64,000 nucleotides of DNA. Origin: a marine gamma proteobacterium HTCC2080. Its GTDB lineage: Bacteria > Pseudomonadota > Gammaproteobacteria > Pseudomonadales > Halieaceae. The stretch is from contig AAVV01000006.1 in NCBI GenBank assembly GCA_000169115.1, forward strand, positions 62,001 through 126,000, in the 5' to 3' direction. A model generated the notes under the pieces. That model was given only the letters and a program-made list of their open reading frames with translations. It was not told where the DNA came from and did no database searches. A program made the translations under genes and the position numbers. Positions 53,159 through 64,000 of this stretch are shown piece after piece (the stretch's first letter is position 1; every line of letters begins with the position of its first letter).

Positions 53159-54106
53159 ATGATGCTCATTAAAAGTTTGTTAGCTGTAGTTTTTGCTGTC
53201 GTTGCAACCGGAACCTGGGCCGAGGAGTGCGAGACTTCGCCCTGGGGTGCTGATGATCAGATTGGGGCGGCTAATCGCTTGTCGTCAGCTAATGTTTTGG
53301 CGGCAGCGAACTTAATCAAAAAGGGCGAAACCCACCCGCTCGGTATTGTGATCGAGCCAGGGATGCCCGCGTTTCCGCCCCGATACACCCAGTTACAAGT
53401 TGTCCAGCCCAGCCAGCAATTTGGTAAGAACGGTGCTTCAGTTGTCGGCTGGGATGCCAGTTGGAACGACGATATTGTGCAAATGTGGTTGGGTACGGGT
53501 CCGCAGCTTGATGGGCTCGGTCACATGGGCGAGGCAGGCATGTTTTATAACTGTAATCGAGGCGAGGATTTTGCCGAGATAACTGGACTAACGCGCCTCG
53601 ATACCAGTCAGGTGCCGCCTATTGTAGCTCGAGGTGTGCTTATCGATATGGCGAAGCATTTAAAAGTCGCTTCCCTAGAGGCGGGTCAACCGATCACCAG
53701 TGAACAGTTGAAAGCTGCGATGGCAGACCAAAACATTACGGTGGGCAGTGGCGACGTGATTTTGATCCATACTGGCTATACCGATGCAACGTTAAAGTCC
53801 AATCCAGAGCTTTGGGGTAGCACTATCCCTGGTATTACCAACGAGGCTGCGGTTTTCTTGGCAGCTTTTGAGCCGGTCGCTGTGGGTGCTGACACCTGGG
53901 GCTTGGGAGCTGTGCCGCCCATCGAGGGTGATCGTGTTTTTTATGATCACATCGTGCTGCTCAAACACAATGGTGTTTATATCCTTGAAACAATGAACAC
54001 TGGTCGCCTTGCCCAGGAGTCTGTCAGCGAATTCATGTTTGTTTTAGGGCAGGCTCGATTAAAAGGGGCCGTACAAATGATTATTAATCCAGTGGCAATG
54101 TGGTAA
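53159..54106 (+). CDS. Exported cyclase-family (kynurenine formamidase-like) hydrolase
   Basis: A 315-aa member of the metal-dependent cyclase family (the fold of KynB). A signal peptide (LLAVVFAVVATGTWA) places it in the periplasm. The metal-site region is WLGTGPQLDGLGHMGEAG, with Asp and His kept but the first His-containing part of HxGTHxD altered; SGDVILIHTGYT and ETMNTGRL are other family segments. Substrate unknown; formamidase is possible. AGGAG lies 7 bases before the first of two adjacent ATGs. Confidence 0.82.
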   Translation: MMLIKSLLAVVFAVVATGTWAEECETSPWGADDQIGAANRLSSANVLAAANLIKKGETHPLGIVIEPGMPAFPPRYTQLQVVQPSQQFGKNGASVVGWDASWNDDIVQMWLGTGPQLDGLGHMGEAGMFYNCNRGEDFAEITGLTRLDTSQVPPIVARGVLIDMAKHLKVASLEAGQPITSEQLKAAMADQNITVGSGDVILIHTGYTDATLKSNPELWGSTIPGITNEAAVFLAAFEPVAVGADTWGLGAVPPIEGDRVFYDHIVLLKHNGVYILETMNTGRLAQESVSEFMFVLGQARLKGAVQMIINPVAMW

Positions 54107-54329
54107 CGCCAGCCCGGTGACCCCCTAGTGGCACGACATGGATAGCGCATTGGCTGCTCTTTGTCTGAAATTCCCATAGTCGCGTTTGAGTACGCAGAGT
54201 CAAAACGTTCGGTGTTAATATCACCTTCACGCGCGGCACTTGAGTTTGCCTTTACCTTGCTATTTTAAGCAGCCGGGCCATATGACATAGGACTGCCGAA
54301 TATAGAAAAGAGGCGAAGAGGGCGAGGGC

Positions 54330-55151
54330 ATGCAAGTTAAACGTATCGCTGGTGCATTGGGAGCAGAGATTAAGGGCGTTGATCTAGGACAAATATTGAC
54401 GCCAGAAATCTCGATAGTTATTCGTGATTTACTCAATGAGCATGAGGTGCTTTTTTTTCGCCAGCAGGCCATCGAGCCAGCTCAGCAACGCGACTTAGCA
54501 GCCATTTTTGGGCCTTTGCAAACGCACCCAGCATACGGAACGGTTGCGGGTATACCCGAGGTCATGATTTTAGAGAGTACTGTCGATAAGCCTTCTAAAA
54601 TCGAAGTCTGGCACTCTGATATGACCTTCCGCCAGCACCCCCCTTCGGTCACTGTACTGCGGGGTATGGTCATTCCGAATGTTGGCGGTGATACGCTGTT
54701 TGCGAGTATGACCAGCGCTTATGACGCGCTATCTGAAGGTATGAAAGTCTATCTCGAAGGTTTAGTGGCAGTTCACGACTTCGCTCAGGGATTTCGAGAA
54801 AGTCTGGCTGAGCCTGGGGGGCGTGAGCGCTTGGGTGCGGCCCTTGAAGAAAATCCGCCGGTACGTCATCCGGTGGTTCAGGTGCATCCTGAGACCGGGA
54901 AAAAAGTGCTCTTTGTTAATGCGTTATTCACGACGCATATAGAGGGATTACCCCCATTGGAGTCTTCGGCTTTGTTAGATTTTCTTTGTCAGCACGCGGC
55001 GCTGCCTGAACACACCTGCCGCTTTCAATGGACCCCTGACAGTGTGGTGCTCTGGGATAACCGTAGCACGCAGCACAAGCCTGTTAATGACTTTTTGCCC
55101 GCTCCCCGTTGCTTGCATCGTGTGGTCAGCGAAGGCGACCAGCCCTACTGA
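54330..55151 (+). CDS. TauD/TfdA-family Fe(II)/2-oxoglutarate dioxygenase
   Basis: A 273-aa dioxygenase. Iron ligands are His95 and Asp97 in VWHSDMTF and distal His249 in STQHKPV; Arg264 is the likely 2-oxoglutarate-binding residue. These enzymes hydroxylate a carbon next to a sulfonate, aryloxy or other group. No sulfonate transport or reductase gene is near, so the substrate is open. It ends only 4 bases from the convergent symporter gene. Confidence 0.9.
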   Translation: MQVKRIAGALGAEIKGVDLGQILTPEISIVIRDLLNEHEVLFFRQQAIEPAQQRDLAAIFGPLQTHPAYGTVAGIPEVMILESTVDKPSKIEVWHSDMTFRQHPPSVTVLRGMVIPNVGGDTLFASMTSAYDALSEGMKVYLEGLVAVHDFAQGFRESLAEPGGRERLGAALEENPPVRHPVVQVHPETGKKVLFVNALFTTHIEGLPPLESSALLDFLCQHAALPEHTCRFQWTPDSVVLWDNRSTQHKPVNDFLPAPRCLHRVVSEGDQPY

Positions 55152-55155
55152 TATT

Positions 55156-56607
55156 CTAGTACCGAGCGTCGGATCTGAGTTTTTGAATGTACTGGGTGAC
55201 GTCGGCTTTCACCTCTGGGGCAAAAAGGTACAGGGCGATCAGGTTAGGTATAGCAATCACGAAAATCATGGCATCCGAGAAATCGAGCACGGCTTTTAGC
55301 TGTAACATACAGCCAATAACAATGAAGCTGCAGAATAAGAGTTGAAAGCACAGTTGGCCCGCGCGACTTTCGCCAAATAAATAGGTCCAACCTTTTAATC
55401 CGTAGTAAGACCAAGCCAACAGGCTAGAGAAAGCAAATAACAAGGCTGCGACGGCGATAACATAGGGTGCGAAATCGAAATGGACCGCAAAAGCTGCGGA
55501 TGTGAGTTCTATGCCAGCGACCTCGGTGCCCATAAGGCCGTTTGGAATCGCACTGGTGAGAATTACCAGCGAACTTAAGCTAAGAATTATCACCGTATCG
55601 ATGAAGGGTTCTAACAATGCGGTAATACCCTCAGATGCAGGTTCATCGGTTTGCACGGCTGAGTGGGCAATTGACGCCGACCCTAAGCCCGCCTCATTAG
55701 AAAATAAAGCCCGCTGAAACCCGATCACCATGGCACCGAGCGCACCGCCGGTTGCTCCCTCGCGTGTAAATGCACCTTGCATAACCGCTTGCAGAGCGCC
55801 TGGGATATGTTCAGCACTTAATCCAATGACGATCAGAGCACTAACAATATAAATGCTGGCCATAAATGGCACGAGAACTACGGTGACTTTGGCGATGGAG
55901 CGAATGCCGCCAATGACCACCAGTGCAACAACAATGGCGAGTGCCATACCGAAAAACCAACCACGATCACTAAGCCAGCTAGCGTCTCCTCCGGTGATCA
56001 CCAAAAATTGTGTATAGGCTTGATTGGCTTGGAACATGTTGCCAATACCAAAGCCCGCGATAACCAGAGCAAGGGCATAAAAACAGCCCATAAAACGACC
56101 GAGCCCAGGCCACTGCCGGTGCTTAAACCAGTGCTCAAGATAGTACATAGGGCCGCCTGATACGCTGCCATCTGGATTGTGTCGTCGGTATTTCACGCCT
56201 AATGTGCATTCCACGAGTTTGGTCGACATCGATAAAACGCCCGCAATTAGCAGCCAAAACGCGGCACCGGGGCCGCCTAAGCTGATCGCAACGGCCACCC
56301 CACCAATGTTACCTACACCGACCGTGCCTGATACCGCTGTGGCAACAGCTTTGAAGTGGCTGATCTCTCCCTTTGCTTTTGGGTCACTGAAGTCGCCGCG
56401 CACGTGACGGAGTGCGAGCCAAAGTGCCCTAAAGTTGATAAAGCGCAAGTACACGGTGAAATACAAGGCGGCGGCTGCAAGCCATAAGACAATGAGAGGC
56501 AATTCGCCGTCGCCCAGTGGGACGGCATAAAAAACAAAGCCGGATACTGCCGAAGCAAGGGGAGCAAGAAGTGCTTCTACCGTTGCGTCAATTCCTACAT
56601 CAGCCAT
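55156..56607 (-). CDS. Sodium:alanine symporter (AGCS family)
   Basis: A 483-aa inner-membrane sodium-coupled amino-acid importer with about ten or eleven hydrophobic helices. Family segments: VSGTVGVGNIGGVAVAISLG near the N-terminus, GGPMYYLEHW, and FQRALFSNEAGLGSASIAHS in the middle, followed by LLEPFIDTVII. Alanine or glycine with sodium is the usual substrate, in keeping with a marine host. A single-gene unit; no neighbour suggests a more specific role. Confidence 0.93.
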   Translation of the reverse strand: MADVGIDATVEALLAPLASAVSGFVFYAVPLGDGELPLIVLWLAAAALYFTVYLRFINFRALWLALRHVRGDFSDPKAKGEISHFKAVATAVSGTVGVGNIGGVAVAISLGGPGAAFWLLIAGVLSMSTKLVECTLGVKYRRHNPDGSVSGGPMYYLEHWFKHRQWPGLGRFMGCFYALALVIAGFGIGNMFQANQAYTQFLVITGGDASWLSDRGWFFGMALAIVVALVVIGGIRSIAKVTVVLVPFMASIYIVSALIVIGLSAEHIPGALQAVMQGAFTREGATGGALGAMVIGFQRALFSNEAGLGSASIAHSAVQTDEPASEGITALLEPFIDTVIILSLSSLVILTSAIPNGLMGTEVAGIELTSAAFAVHFDFAPYVIAVAALLFAFSSLLAWSYYGLKGWTYLFGESRAGQLCFQLLFCSFIVIGCMLQLKAVLDFSDAMIFVIAIPNLIALYLFAPEVKADVTQYIQKLRSDARY

Positions 56608-56841
56608 TGAAATCCCCCTAATCTGTGGGGTCGAGGGTCGCCCTTACCGTAGGATTTTGCAAGGGTATAAACGAGAGTGTCGCGTTAACAACTGCAAACG
56701 GATTAACGTTGGGATAGCGAGACGACGAAGTCGCCGGGGAATAAGCGTTATAGGGTTATGGAAAAACTCAAACTACCCAGAAAATTCAGCCCAAAGCTCC
56801 CACTAGCTAAGGCTGAAAAAGTACAAGGCCAAATTTAGGGC

Positions 56842-56867
56842 AAAAAAAAGCCCGCTCAAAAGCGGGC
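56842..56867 (-). terminator. Intrinsic terminator of the TorF porin gene
   Basis: On the minus strand GCCCGCT and AGCGGGC make a 7-bp GC-rich stem with a TTTG loop, followed by eight T. It starts 16 bases past the porin stop codon. Confidence 0.9.
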
Positions 56868-56883
56868 ACTGGTGCTGCGAGTA

Positions 56884-57624
56884 TTACATAGAAATGTCGA
56901 CGGCGTAGCTAATGACAAACTTGATCTGATCGTTGTCGTAGCCCCCATCAGCTGCCGGGCCCTCAACATCGGTCGAGCTCATCATAAAGGCGAAACCATC
57001 CTTAGCCACGCTGATATTGTAGTCATAGTAGCCTCCTGTGGTGCCATTGAAAGCTTCCGCGAAGTCACCATCGTGATATCCCACGTGAAGCCCAATGCCT
57101 ACGCCATTGCTGATTTCAAAGCCGTAATCTGCGGAGACGTAGTAAGTGCTCCCCGCGTCAAAGTCCTGCCCTGGGCCCTCATCGGCCTCTGTATTGGTGA
57201 GTACCCAGACGCCACCACTAAACCCACCGAATCCAACTTTGGCGTAGACTTCGCCGAAGTCAAATTCTGCTTCTTTGTCGTAGTTGTAGTACAGGTAACC
57301 GACATCCCAGCTGACCCCCCCTGTCTCAAACGCGAAACCTGCATAGAGGTCGTGTTCGTAGGAGTAAACATCTGACGGGCCATAATTGACGTTGGAAACC
57401 CAGGTTCCGGCGTAGAACCCACCGTCGGACGCGTAGTCGATGCCGCCTTGTACCGCCGAATTGTTTTCTGTTTGAGTCAGGCCTCGCCAGATGTAGTTGT
57501 TGGTCACGGCAGCGTTTGCACTCCACTCACCAGCCTGGGTGGGTAGCGCGAGTGCACTTAATGATAGAGCGGAAATCGCGGTCAGGGTTTTTAGGGATGA
57601 GCTTGGGGAAAACTTGAATTTCAT
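56884..57624 (-). CDS. TorF-family putative porin
   Basis: A 246-aa outer-membrane beta-barrel. After a signal peptide (TLTAISALSLSALALPTQAG) the mature start GEWSANAAVTNNYIWRGLTQTE is the family hallmark, followed by alternating aromatic strands (DYASDGGFYAGTWVSNVNY; VSWDVGYLYYNYD). The C-terminal strand QIKFVISYAVDISM lacks the usual final aromatic residue. ATG 57624 with GAGG 8 bases upstream is chosen over an upstream extension that has no export signal. Function in transport is not proven. Confidence 0.88.
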   Translation of the reverse strand: MKFKFSPSSSLKTLTAISALSLSALALPTQAGEWSANAAVTNNYIWRGLTQTENNSAVQGGIDYASDGGFYAGTWVSNVNYGPSDVYSYEHDLYAGFAFETGGVSWDVGYLYYNYDKEAEFDFGEVYAKVGFGGFSGGVWVLTNTEADEGPGQDFDAGSTYYVSADYGFEISNGVGIGLHVGYHDGDFAEAFNGTTGGYYDYNISVAKDGFAFMMSSTDVEGPAADGGYDNDQIKFVISYAVDISM

Positions 57625-58010
57625 AGTGGGTCCTCGTAAACAGCATGAAAGAGTGAAACTCTGTGTTCGTGGAAGGCTACCTACCTCCCGTCGCGGCACG
57701 TAGAGGGTTTAGCATGGACCTTGCCAACTTTTTCAAATCGTTGATAAATATAAATAAATATAGATTTTTTGGGTTATTTGGCCCAGAACAAATGGTGCTT
57801 TATGGCGCCCTTTTAGGGCGGGGCTGCACCAAAATTGAGCATCAATACCACCCCGAGGGTAGGTCTCGCTCTGTCGTTTTGAGGAGTGGGCTCGTAGCTG
57901 TGGTAGAGGTAAGGGAAAAGGGGGCGCAATTGCGACAAAAGAGAAGACTAAACCGGGAGTCTGTGCGTAACAGCCAAAAATATACATCGTTCTCATTAGG
58001 GAGAAGTCAA
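57625..58010. other. Divergent intergenic region
   Basis: Separates the TorF porin and the small exported protein gene. The stretch 57730-57780 is strongly AT-rich and a likely promoter zone. A plus-strand frame is open through it but lacks a ribosome-binding site and family features, so it is read as non-coding. Confidence 0.5.
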
Positions 58011-58397
58011 TTGAAACGCGTTGTTTTGGGTTTAACGTTTATTTGTTCAGCTAATGCGGCGACCGCAGAGATAGATTGCCAAGCCGTTGTGGCAGCAACC
58101 CTGGATGAGCTCGCTCTGGGCGCTACCGCTGAGTGGACACAGTCCGGTGCTGACTTGGCGAGGTCTGCGGCGGGATCGGCATGCTTGAAAGCCGCGTCGG
58201 GACGCTACGGTGATGACCTTACGCTGGAATCTGTTGGGGTGTCATCTGAAAGCCAGCGAACAGCAACCGCCAGTGACAAGGCAGAAGATAGTCAGGGCGA
58301 GCCAGAAGGTGAAGAGACAGGTGGATTGAAGTTCAAGCCGATGACAGGTTCGCCGACCCAAAAGCCTTATGAGCGTGCGAGATCAGTCGATAACTGA
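58011..58397 (+). CDS. Small exported protein of unknown function
   Basis: A 128-aa protein starting at TTG 58011, which has AGGGAG 7 bases upstream, the best ribosome-binding site in the region. A short signal peptide (VVLGLTFICSANAATA) is followed by two Cys (IDCQAVV; SACLKAA) that may form a disulfide. The C-terminal third is rich in Ser, Glu, Gly and Thr (DSQGEPEGEETGG) and likely disordered. No family recognised. Confidence 0.62.
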   Translation: MKRVVLGLTFICSANAATAEIDCQAVVAATLDELALGATAEWTQSGADLARSAAGSACLKAASGRYGDDLTLESVGVSSESQRTATASDKAEDSQGEPEGEETGGLKFKPMTGSPTQKPYERARSVDN

Positions 58398-58398
58398 G

Positions 58399-58491
58399 CG
58401 ACCAATGGCCAAATAACCCAACGCCCCGGCGGCTCTTGATATACCACGTACGTGGCGTTAACCACCGCAGGCCGTTCATTGGTCGGGCGTT
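58399..58491. repeat. Structured intergenic element with nested inverted repeats
   Basis: CGACCAATG (58399-58407) pairs with CATTGGTCG (58477-58485); AACGCCC near 58420 can pair with GGGCGTT ending at 58491; and a 12-bp perfect palindrome CCACGTACGTGG lies at 58444-58455. Together these would fold a long RNA or DNA structure directly after the small exported protein gene. No T-run, so not a simple terminator. Confidence 0.55.
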
Positions 58492-58588
58492 AGCTGTGTG
58501 AGTCTAGCGATAGTATTAGGGCGTACAAGAGCGCAGGGCCCGTTCTGTTGGTACAGAAATACATTCATTTTTGAACGAAACGTGGCGC

Positions 58589-58618
58589 AAAAAAAACCGG
58601 CAGTGTCACTGCCGGTTT
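58589..58618 (-). terminator. Intrinsic terminator of katG
   Basis: On the minus strand CCGGCAGTG and CACTGCCGG form a long stem, extended by AAA/TTT pairs, followed by eight T. It lies 21 bases after the katG stop. The symmetry would also allow weak termination from the other side. Confidence 0.9.
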
Positions 58619-58639
58619 CCTTTTAGGGAGGTTGAGCGC

Positions 58640-61518
<2,879 letters not shown>

Positions 61519-61590
61519 ATGTGGACTAAGCCTGAGTTTGTAGATCTGCGTGTTGGCTTTGAAGTGACCATGTATTTCAGCGTTCGCTGA
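61519..61590 (+). CDS. pqqA: PQQ precursor peptide PqqA
   Basis: A 23-aa peptide, [20 protein letters not shown] plus three residues, that provides the carbon skeleton of pyrroloquinoline quinone. The substrate residues Glu15 and Tyr19 are in the conserved ExxxY spacing, where PqqE forms the crosslink. GAGGAG lies about 8 bases before the ATG. First gene of the pqqABCDE cluster. Confidence 0.97.
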   Translation: MWTKPEFVDLRVGFEVTMYFSVR

Positions 61591-61599
61591 TACATGCTG

Positions 61600-61620
61600 G
61601 GCCGCTGATACTTGGCGGCC
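61600..61620 (+). promoter_or_regulatory. Hairpin between pqqA and pqqB
   Basis: GGCCGC and GCGGCC pair across a 9-base loop in the pqqA-pqqB gap. A structure here could stabilise pqqA mRNA or partly terminate transcription, giving more precursor peptide than enzyme, as reported for some pqq clusters. The downstream TCATCTTTTC is only a weak tail. Confidence 0.5.
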
Positions 61621-61656
61621 TCATCTTTTCGAACCCGTATTCCGAGGTGTAGCACG

Positions 61657-62625
61657 TTGATAGTCAGAATACTGGGATCAGCCGCTGGGGGCGGATTTCC
61701 CCAATGGAATTGCAATTGCCGCAACTGCTCTGGCGTTCGTTCAGGCAGCATTTTAGCAACCCCGAGAACACAATCTTCCATAGCAATATCTACGGACGGG
61801 ATCGGCTGGATATTGTTTAACGCCTCGCCCGACTTGCGAAGTCAGCTTGAAGCAGCTCCACCTTTGCAACCCCGTACTGGCCTTCGGGATACGGGTATTC
61901 GCGGGATTGTATTGGCGGACAGTCAAATAGATCACACGACGGGCATATTGATGCTTCGAGAGGGGTGCCCCCTACAAATCTACTGTACAGACATGGTCGC
62001 TGAAGATTTGTCGACCGGCTTTCCTATTTTTCGCATGCTGGAGAGCTGGGATGGAGGTGTAGAGCACCACGAGGTACCCACTGACGGCTCCGCCTTTTCA
62101 GTCGACGGCGTCGAGGGCTTGCAGCTGACTGCGGTTGCTCTAGACGGTAAAGCTCCGCCTTACTCACCCCACCGCAACGATCCACACCGAGGCGATAACG
62201 TGGGTTACTTGGTCACCGACACTAACGCGGGAACGTCATTACTGTATGCGCCGGGTTTGGGACAGATGACACCAGAGCTGGTGGCGCTTATGAAAACGAC
62301 TGACCTAGTGATGGTTGACGGCACCTTCTGGTGTGAAGATGAAATGGCTCGTGCTGGGGTTGGCACCAAGCTGGCGAGTCAAATGGGGCATCTGCCTCAA
62401 AGTGGACATGACGGAATGCTAGCTTGGCTGAAAACGGTGGAGCGGCCCAGGAAAGTGCTGATTCACATTAACAACACCAATCCTATTCTGATTGAGGACT
62501 CCCCTGAGCGTGCTGAAGTGGAAGCGCAGGGTGTTGAAGTTGCGATCGATGGGCTTGAATTCGAAGTTCAAATGATGGGTAGCCCTTTGGAAGCGGAGGA
62601 CATTTCTCGCGATGTCGCTCCTTGA
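61657..62625 (+). CDS. pqqB: PQQ biosynthesis protein PqqB
   Basis: A 322-aa metallo-beta-lactamase-fold protein of PQQ synthesis, proposed to hydroxylate a tyrosine-derived intermediate. The conserved N-terminus [20 protein letters not shown] includes the structural zinc Cys cluster; [14 protein letters not shown] and DGTFW are further family motifs. No ATG fits the conserved N-terminus, so the start is TTG 61657, with GAGG 9 bases upstream. It overlaps pqqC by 14 bases. Confidence 0.94.
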   Translation: MIVRILGSAAGGGFPQWNCNCRNCSGVRSGSILATPRTQSSIAISTDGIGWILFNASPDLRSQLEAAPPLQPRTGLRDTGIRGIVLADSQIDHTTGILMLREGCPLQIYCTDMVAEDLSTGFPIFRMLESWDGGVEHHEVPTDGSAFSVDGVEGLQLTAVALDGKAPPYSPHRNDPHRGDNVGYLVTDTNAGTSLLYAPGLGQMTPELVALMKTTDLVMVDGTFWCEDEMARAGVGTKLASQMGHLPQSGHDGMLAWLKTVERPRKVLIHINNTNPILIEDSPERAEVEAQGVEVAIDGLEFEVQMMGSPLEAEDISRDVAP

Positions 62626-63391
62626 TACCGCTTCATCGCGAGACGCATCTAATCAGGCCCCTCTGACCCGAGCAGATTTTGAGGCGCGTCTGCGCGCCAA
62701 GGGCTCGCGCTATCACATCCACCATCCTTTTCATCAAGCGATGTACGCGGGTGAGCTAACGCCTCGACAAATTCGGGGCTGGGTAGCCAACAGGTATTAC
62801 TACCAAATAATGATTCCTCAAAAGGATGCAGCGATTCTGGCCAATTGCTCTGACCGGGAAATCCGCGTGAAATGGATCCAGCGTATCCTTGATCATGATG
62901 GTGCCGACGGTGATGAAGGCGGTATTGAAGCCTGGTTGGAATTGGCTGAAGCGGTGGGACTTAAGCGTGATGAAGTGACCGATCTTCGCTACGTGCTACC
63001 CGGTGTGCGCTTTGCGGTCGATGCTTATGTCAACTTCGCACGTAACGCCACTTGGCAGGAAGCCGCTTGCTCATCGCTAACAGAGATGTTCGCGCCTGAA
63101 ATTCATCGGTCCCGGCTCAATACTTGGCCGCAACATTACAGCTGGATTGACCAAAGCGGATTGAAGTACTTTCAAAAGCGTCTAGGAGAGGCCCGGCGTG
63201 ATGTTGAGCATGGCCTGGACGTAACTCTCGATTATTTCAAATATCGCGAACAGCAGGAAAAGGCGCTGGGTATTTTACAGTTTAAACTCGATATTCTGTG
63301 GACAATGCTGGACGCAATGACCATGGCCTACGTGCACACCACGCCCCCATATCACAGCTGTGATGACGGTATTCATTCGGTACCTGGGTAA
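62612..63391 (+). CDS. pqqC: Pyrroloquinoline-quinone synthase PqqC
   Basis: A 259-aa cofactor-free oxidase for the final ring closure and oxidation in PQQ synthesis. Conserved segments: [36 protein letters not shown] and [13 protein letters not shown], with active-site His, Arg and Tyr residues. All-helical TENA/THI-4 fold. Translation is coupled to pqqB by a 14-base overlap. Confidence 0.96.
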   Translation: MSLLDTASSRDASNQAPLTRADFEARLRAKGSRYHIHHPFHQAMYAGELTPRQIRGWVANRYYYQIMIPQKDAAILANCSDREIRVKWIQRILDHDGADGDEGGIEAWLELAEAVGLKRDEVTDLRYVLPGVRFAVDAYVNFARNATWQEAACSSLTEMFAPEIHRSRLNTWPQHYSWIDQSGLKYFQKRLGEARRDVEHGLDVTLDYFKYREQQEKALGILQFKLDILWTMLDAMTMAYVHTTPPYHSCDDGIHSVPG

Positions 63392-63419
63392 TGCAATATT
63401 TCGGAGCTGGCTTCTAGAA

Positions 63420-63692
63420 ATGATCGATCCTGCGTCAATCCCTCAACTTAACAAACACTTTCGTCTTCAATGGGAAGAGGCGCAGGATTGCTACGTGTTG
63501 CTCTATCCAGAGGGCATGGTAAAGCTTAATGAAAGTGCCGGATTGATTTTAAATTGCGTTGACGGTAGCAAGAGCGTTGAGGTTATTATCGCCGAGCTTG
63601 CCGAGCGGTTTCCCCAAGTCGAGGACATCGCCTCAGATATTGAGGCGTTTATGACTACAGCCAGCGCTCAGCGTTGGGTTGCGTTTTCCTGA
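63420..63692 (+). CDS. pqqD: PqqA-binding chaperone PqqD
   Basis: A 90-aa RRE-type protein that binds PqqA and delivers it to PqqE. Family features: HFRLQWEEAQDCYVLLYPEG, VKLNESAGLIL and a final helix. ATG 63420 follows pqqC by 28 bases; the frame is open further upstream but the conserved region begins here. It precedes pqqE by 9 bases. Confidence 0.94.
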   Translation: MIDPASIPQLNKHFRLQWEEAQDCYVLLYPEGMVKLNESAGLILNCVDGSKSVEVIIAELAERFPQVEDIASDIEAFMTTASAQRWVAFS

Positions 63693-63701
63693 ATTTTTGA
63701 A

Positions 63702-64000
63702 ATGTCTGCTGCCCCGGAAATTTCACCTCCCTTATGGCTGTTGGCTGAGCTAACTTACCGCTGTCCCTTGCAGTGTCCCTACTGCTCCAATCCCGTCGAG
63801 TTGGCCTCTGCGGGAACCGAGTTATCTACCGAAGACTGGTTTCGCGTGTTGCAACAAGCCCGGAAGATGGGCGCAGCCCAATTAGGTTTCTCTGGTGGTG
63901 AGCCCTTGGTGCGGCAGGATCTTGAGCTGCTGGTGGCGGAGGCGCGTCGCTTGGGCTTCTACAGTAATTTAATTACTTCAGGGGTAGGTCTCACTAGCGA
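63702..64000 (+). CDS. pqqE: PqqA peptide cyclase PqqE (3' end outside window)
   Basis: Radical SAM enzyme that joins the Glu and Tyr side chains of PqqA. The first 99 codons are in the window. The SAM cluster motif CxxxCxxC is Cys21, Cys25 and Cys28 ([12 protein letters not shown]), preceded by [11 protein letters not shown], and [16 protein letters not shown] is the SAM-binding GGE segment. The gene runs off the right edge. Confidence 0.96.
   Translation, partial: MSAAPEISPPLWLLAELTYRCPLQCPYCSNPVELASAGTELSTEDWFRVLQQARKMGAAQLGFSGGEPLVRQDLELLVAEARRLGFYSNLITSGVGLTS

Noticed and set aside
57663-58010. Upstream extension of the small exported protein gene
   Set aside because: The extension would bury the signal peptide and runs through the porin promoter region; TTG 58011 has a far better ribosome-binding site.
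58415-58491. Integron attC site
   Set aside because: The left core fits RYYYAAC, but the right core GTTAGCT breaks GTTRRRY, there is no integrase and the flanking genes are not cassette-like.

Overview
The window is a contiguous piece of a bacterial chromosome, densely coding on both strands. It is most likely from a marine gammaproteobacterium. The left edge carries the cpoB-queE-queC-tRNA-Lys order familiar from gammaproteobacteria. Other markers are a HiPIP, a TorF-type porin, a YebC-family regulator, a pqq cluster and adjacent genes for malonyl-CoA reductase and propionyl-CoA synthase. That last pair is known outside Chloroflexus from OM60/NOR5-clade (Halieaceae) bacteria and Erythrobacter, so an OM60/NOR5-like aerobic heterotroph or photoheterotroph is my inference. 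No rRNA, CRISPR array, insertion sequence, integrase or prophage was seen.

Layout. 1-2831: envelope protein CpoB (cut by the window edge), two 7-deazaguanine (queuosine precursor) genes, a VOC protein and tRNA-Lys(UUU). 3017-9493 (minus strand): a complete stressosome-type signalling operon, in transcription order REC-EAL phosphodiesterase, twin-PAS RsbR, RsbS, RsbT, RsbX-like phosphatase and a hybrid histidine kinase with an RsbT-like N-terminus. A CRP-like palindrome lies upstream. 9750-15771: ACT protein, GNAT acetyltransferase, ClsC-like phospholipase D lipoprotein, M1 metallopeptidase and a DUF6702-like protein. 15835-18572 (minus): HD-domain protein, exported arylformamidase-like hydrolase and kynureninase. 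18754-25774: mixed catabolic genes (class IV aminotransferase coupled to a sulfotransferase-like protein, enoyl-CoA hydratase, SMP-30 lactonase, acyl-CoA ligase, class II aldolase, DUF1643).

25893-35780: small and hypothetical genes, a decayed oxidoreductase fragment, cysteine synthase with a TerB-like partner, MAPEG protein, a Baeyer-Villiger monooxygenase/esterase/SDR set that reads like a cyclic-ketone route, a tiny membrane protein with a metzincin zinc motif, and two lipoproteins including a FlgO homologue. 35781-43251: HiPIP, homocysteine S-methyltransferase, haloalkane dehalogenase, SDR, EamA exporter, YebC-like regulator, pectinacetylesterase-like lipoprotein, TIGR03643 protein and a hotdog thioesterase.

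43463-53158: the most notable locus. A minus-strand operon of two giant multidomain enzymes, pcs (about 1806 aa: ligase, hydratase and reductase) and mcr (1216 aa: tandem SDR modules), overlaps by ATGA and ends in a strong terminator. Together they would reduce malonyl-CoA to 3-hydroxypropionate and on to propionyl-CoA, the first half of the 3-hydroxypropionate pathway. None of the other signature enzymes of the bi-cycle is in the window. 53159-60898: cyclase-family protein, TauD dioxygenase, sodium:alanine symporter, TorF porin, a small exported protein and an exported KatG. 61519-64000: pqqA (23 codons), pqqB, pqqC, pqqD and the start of pqqE, running off the right edge.
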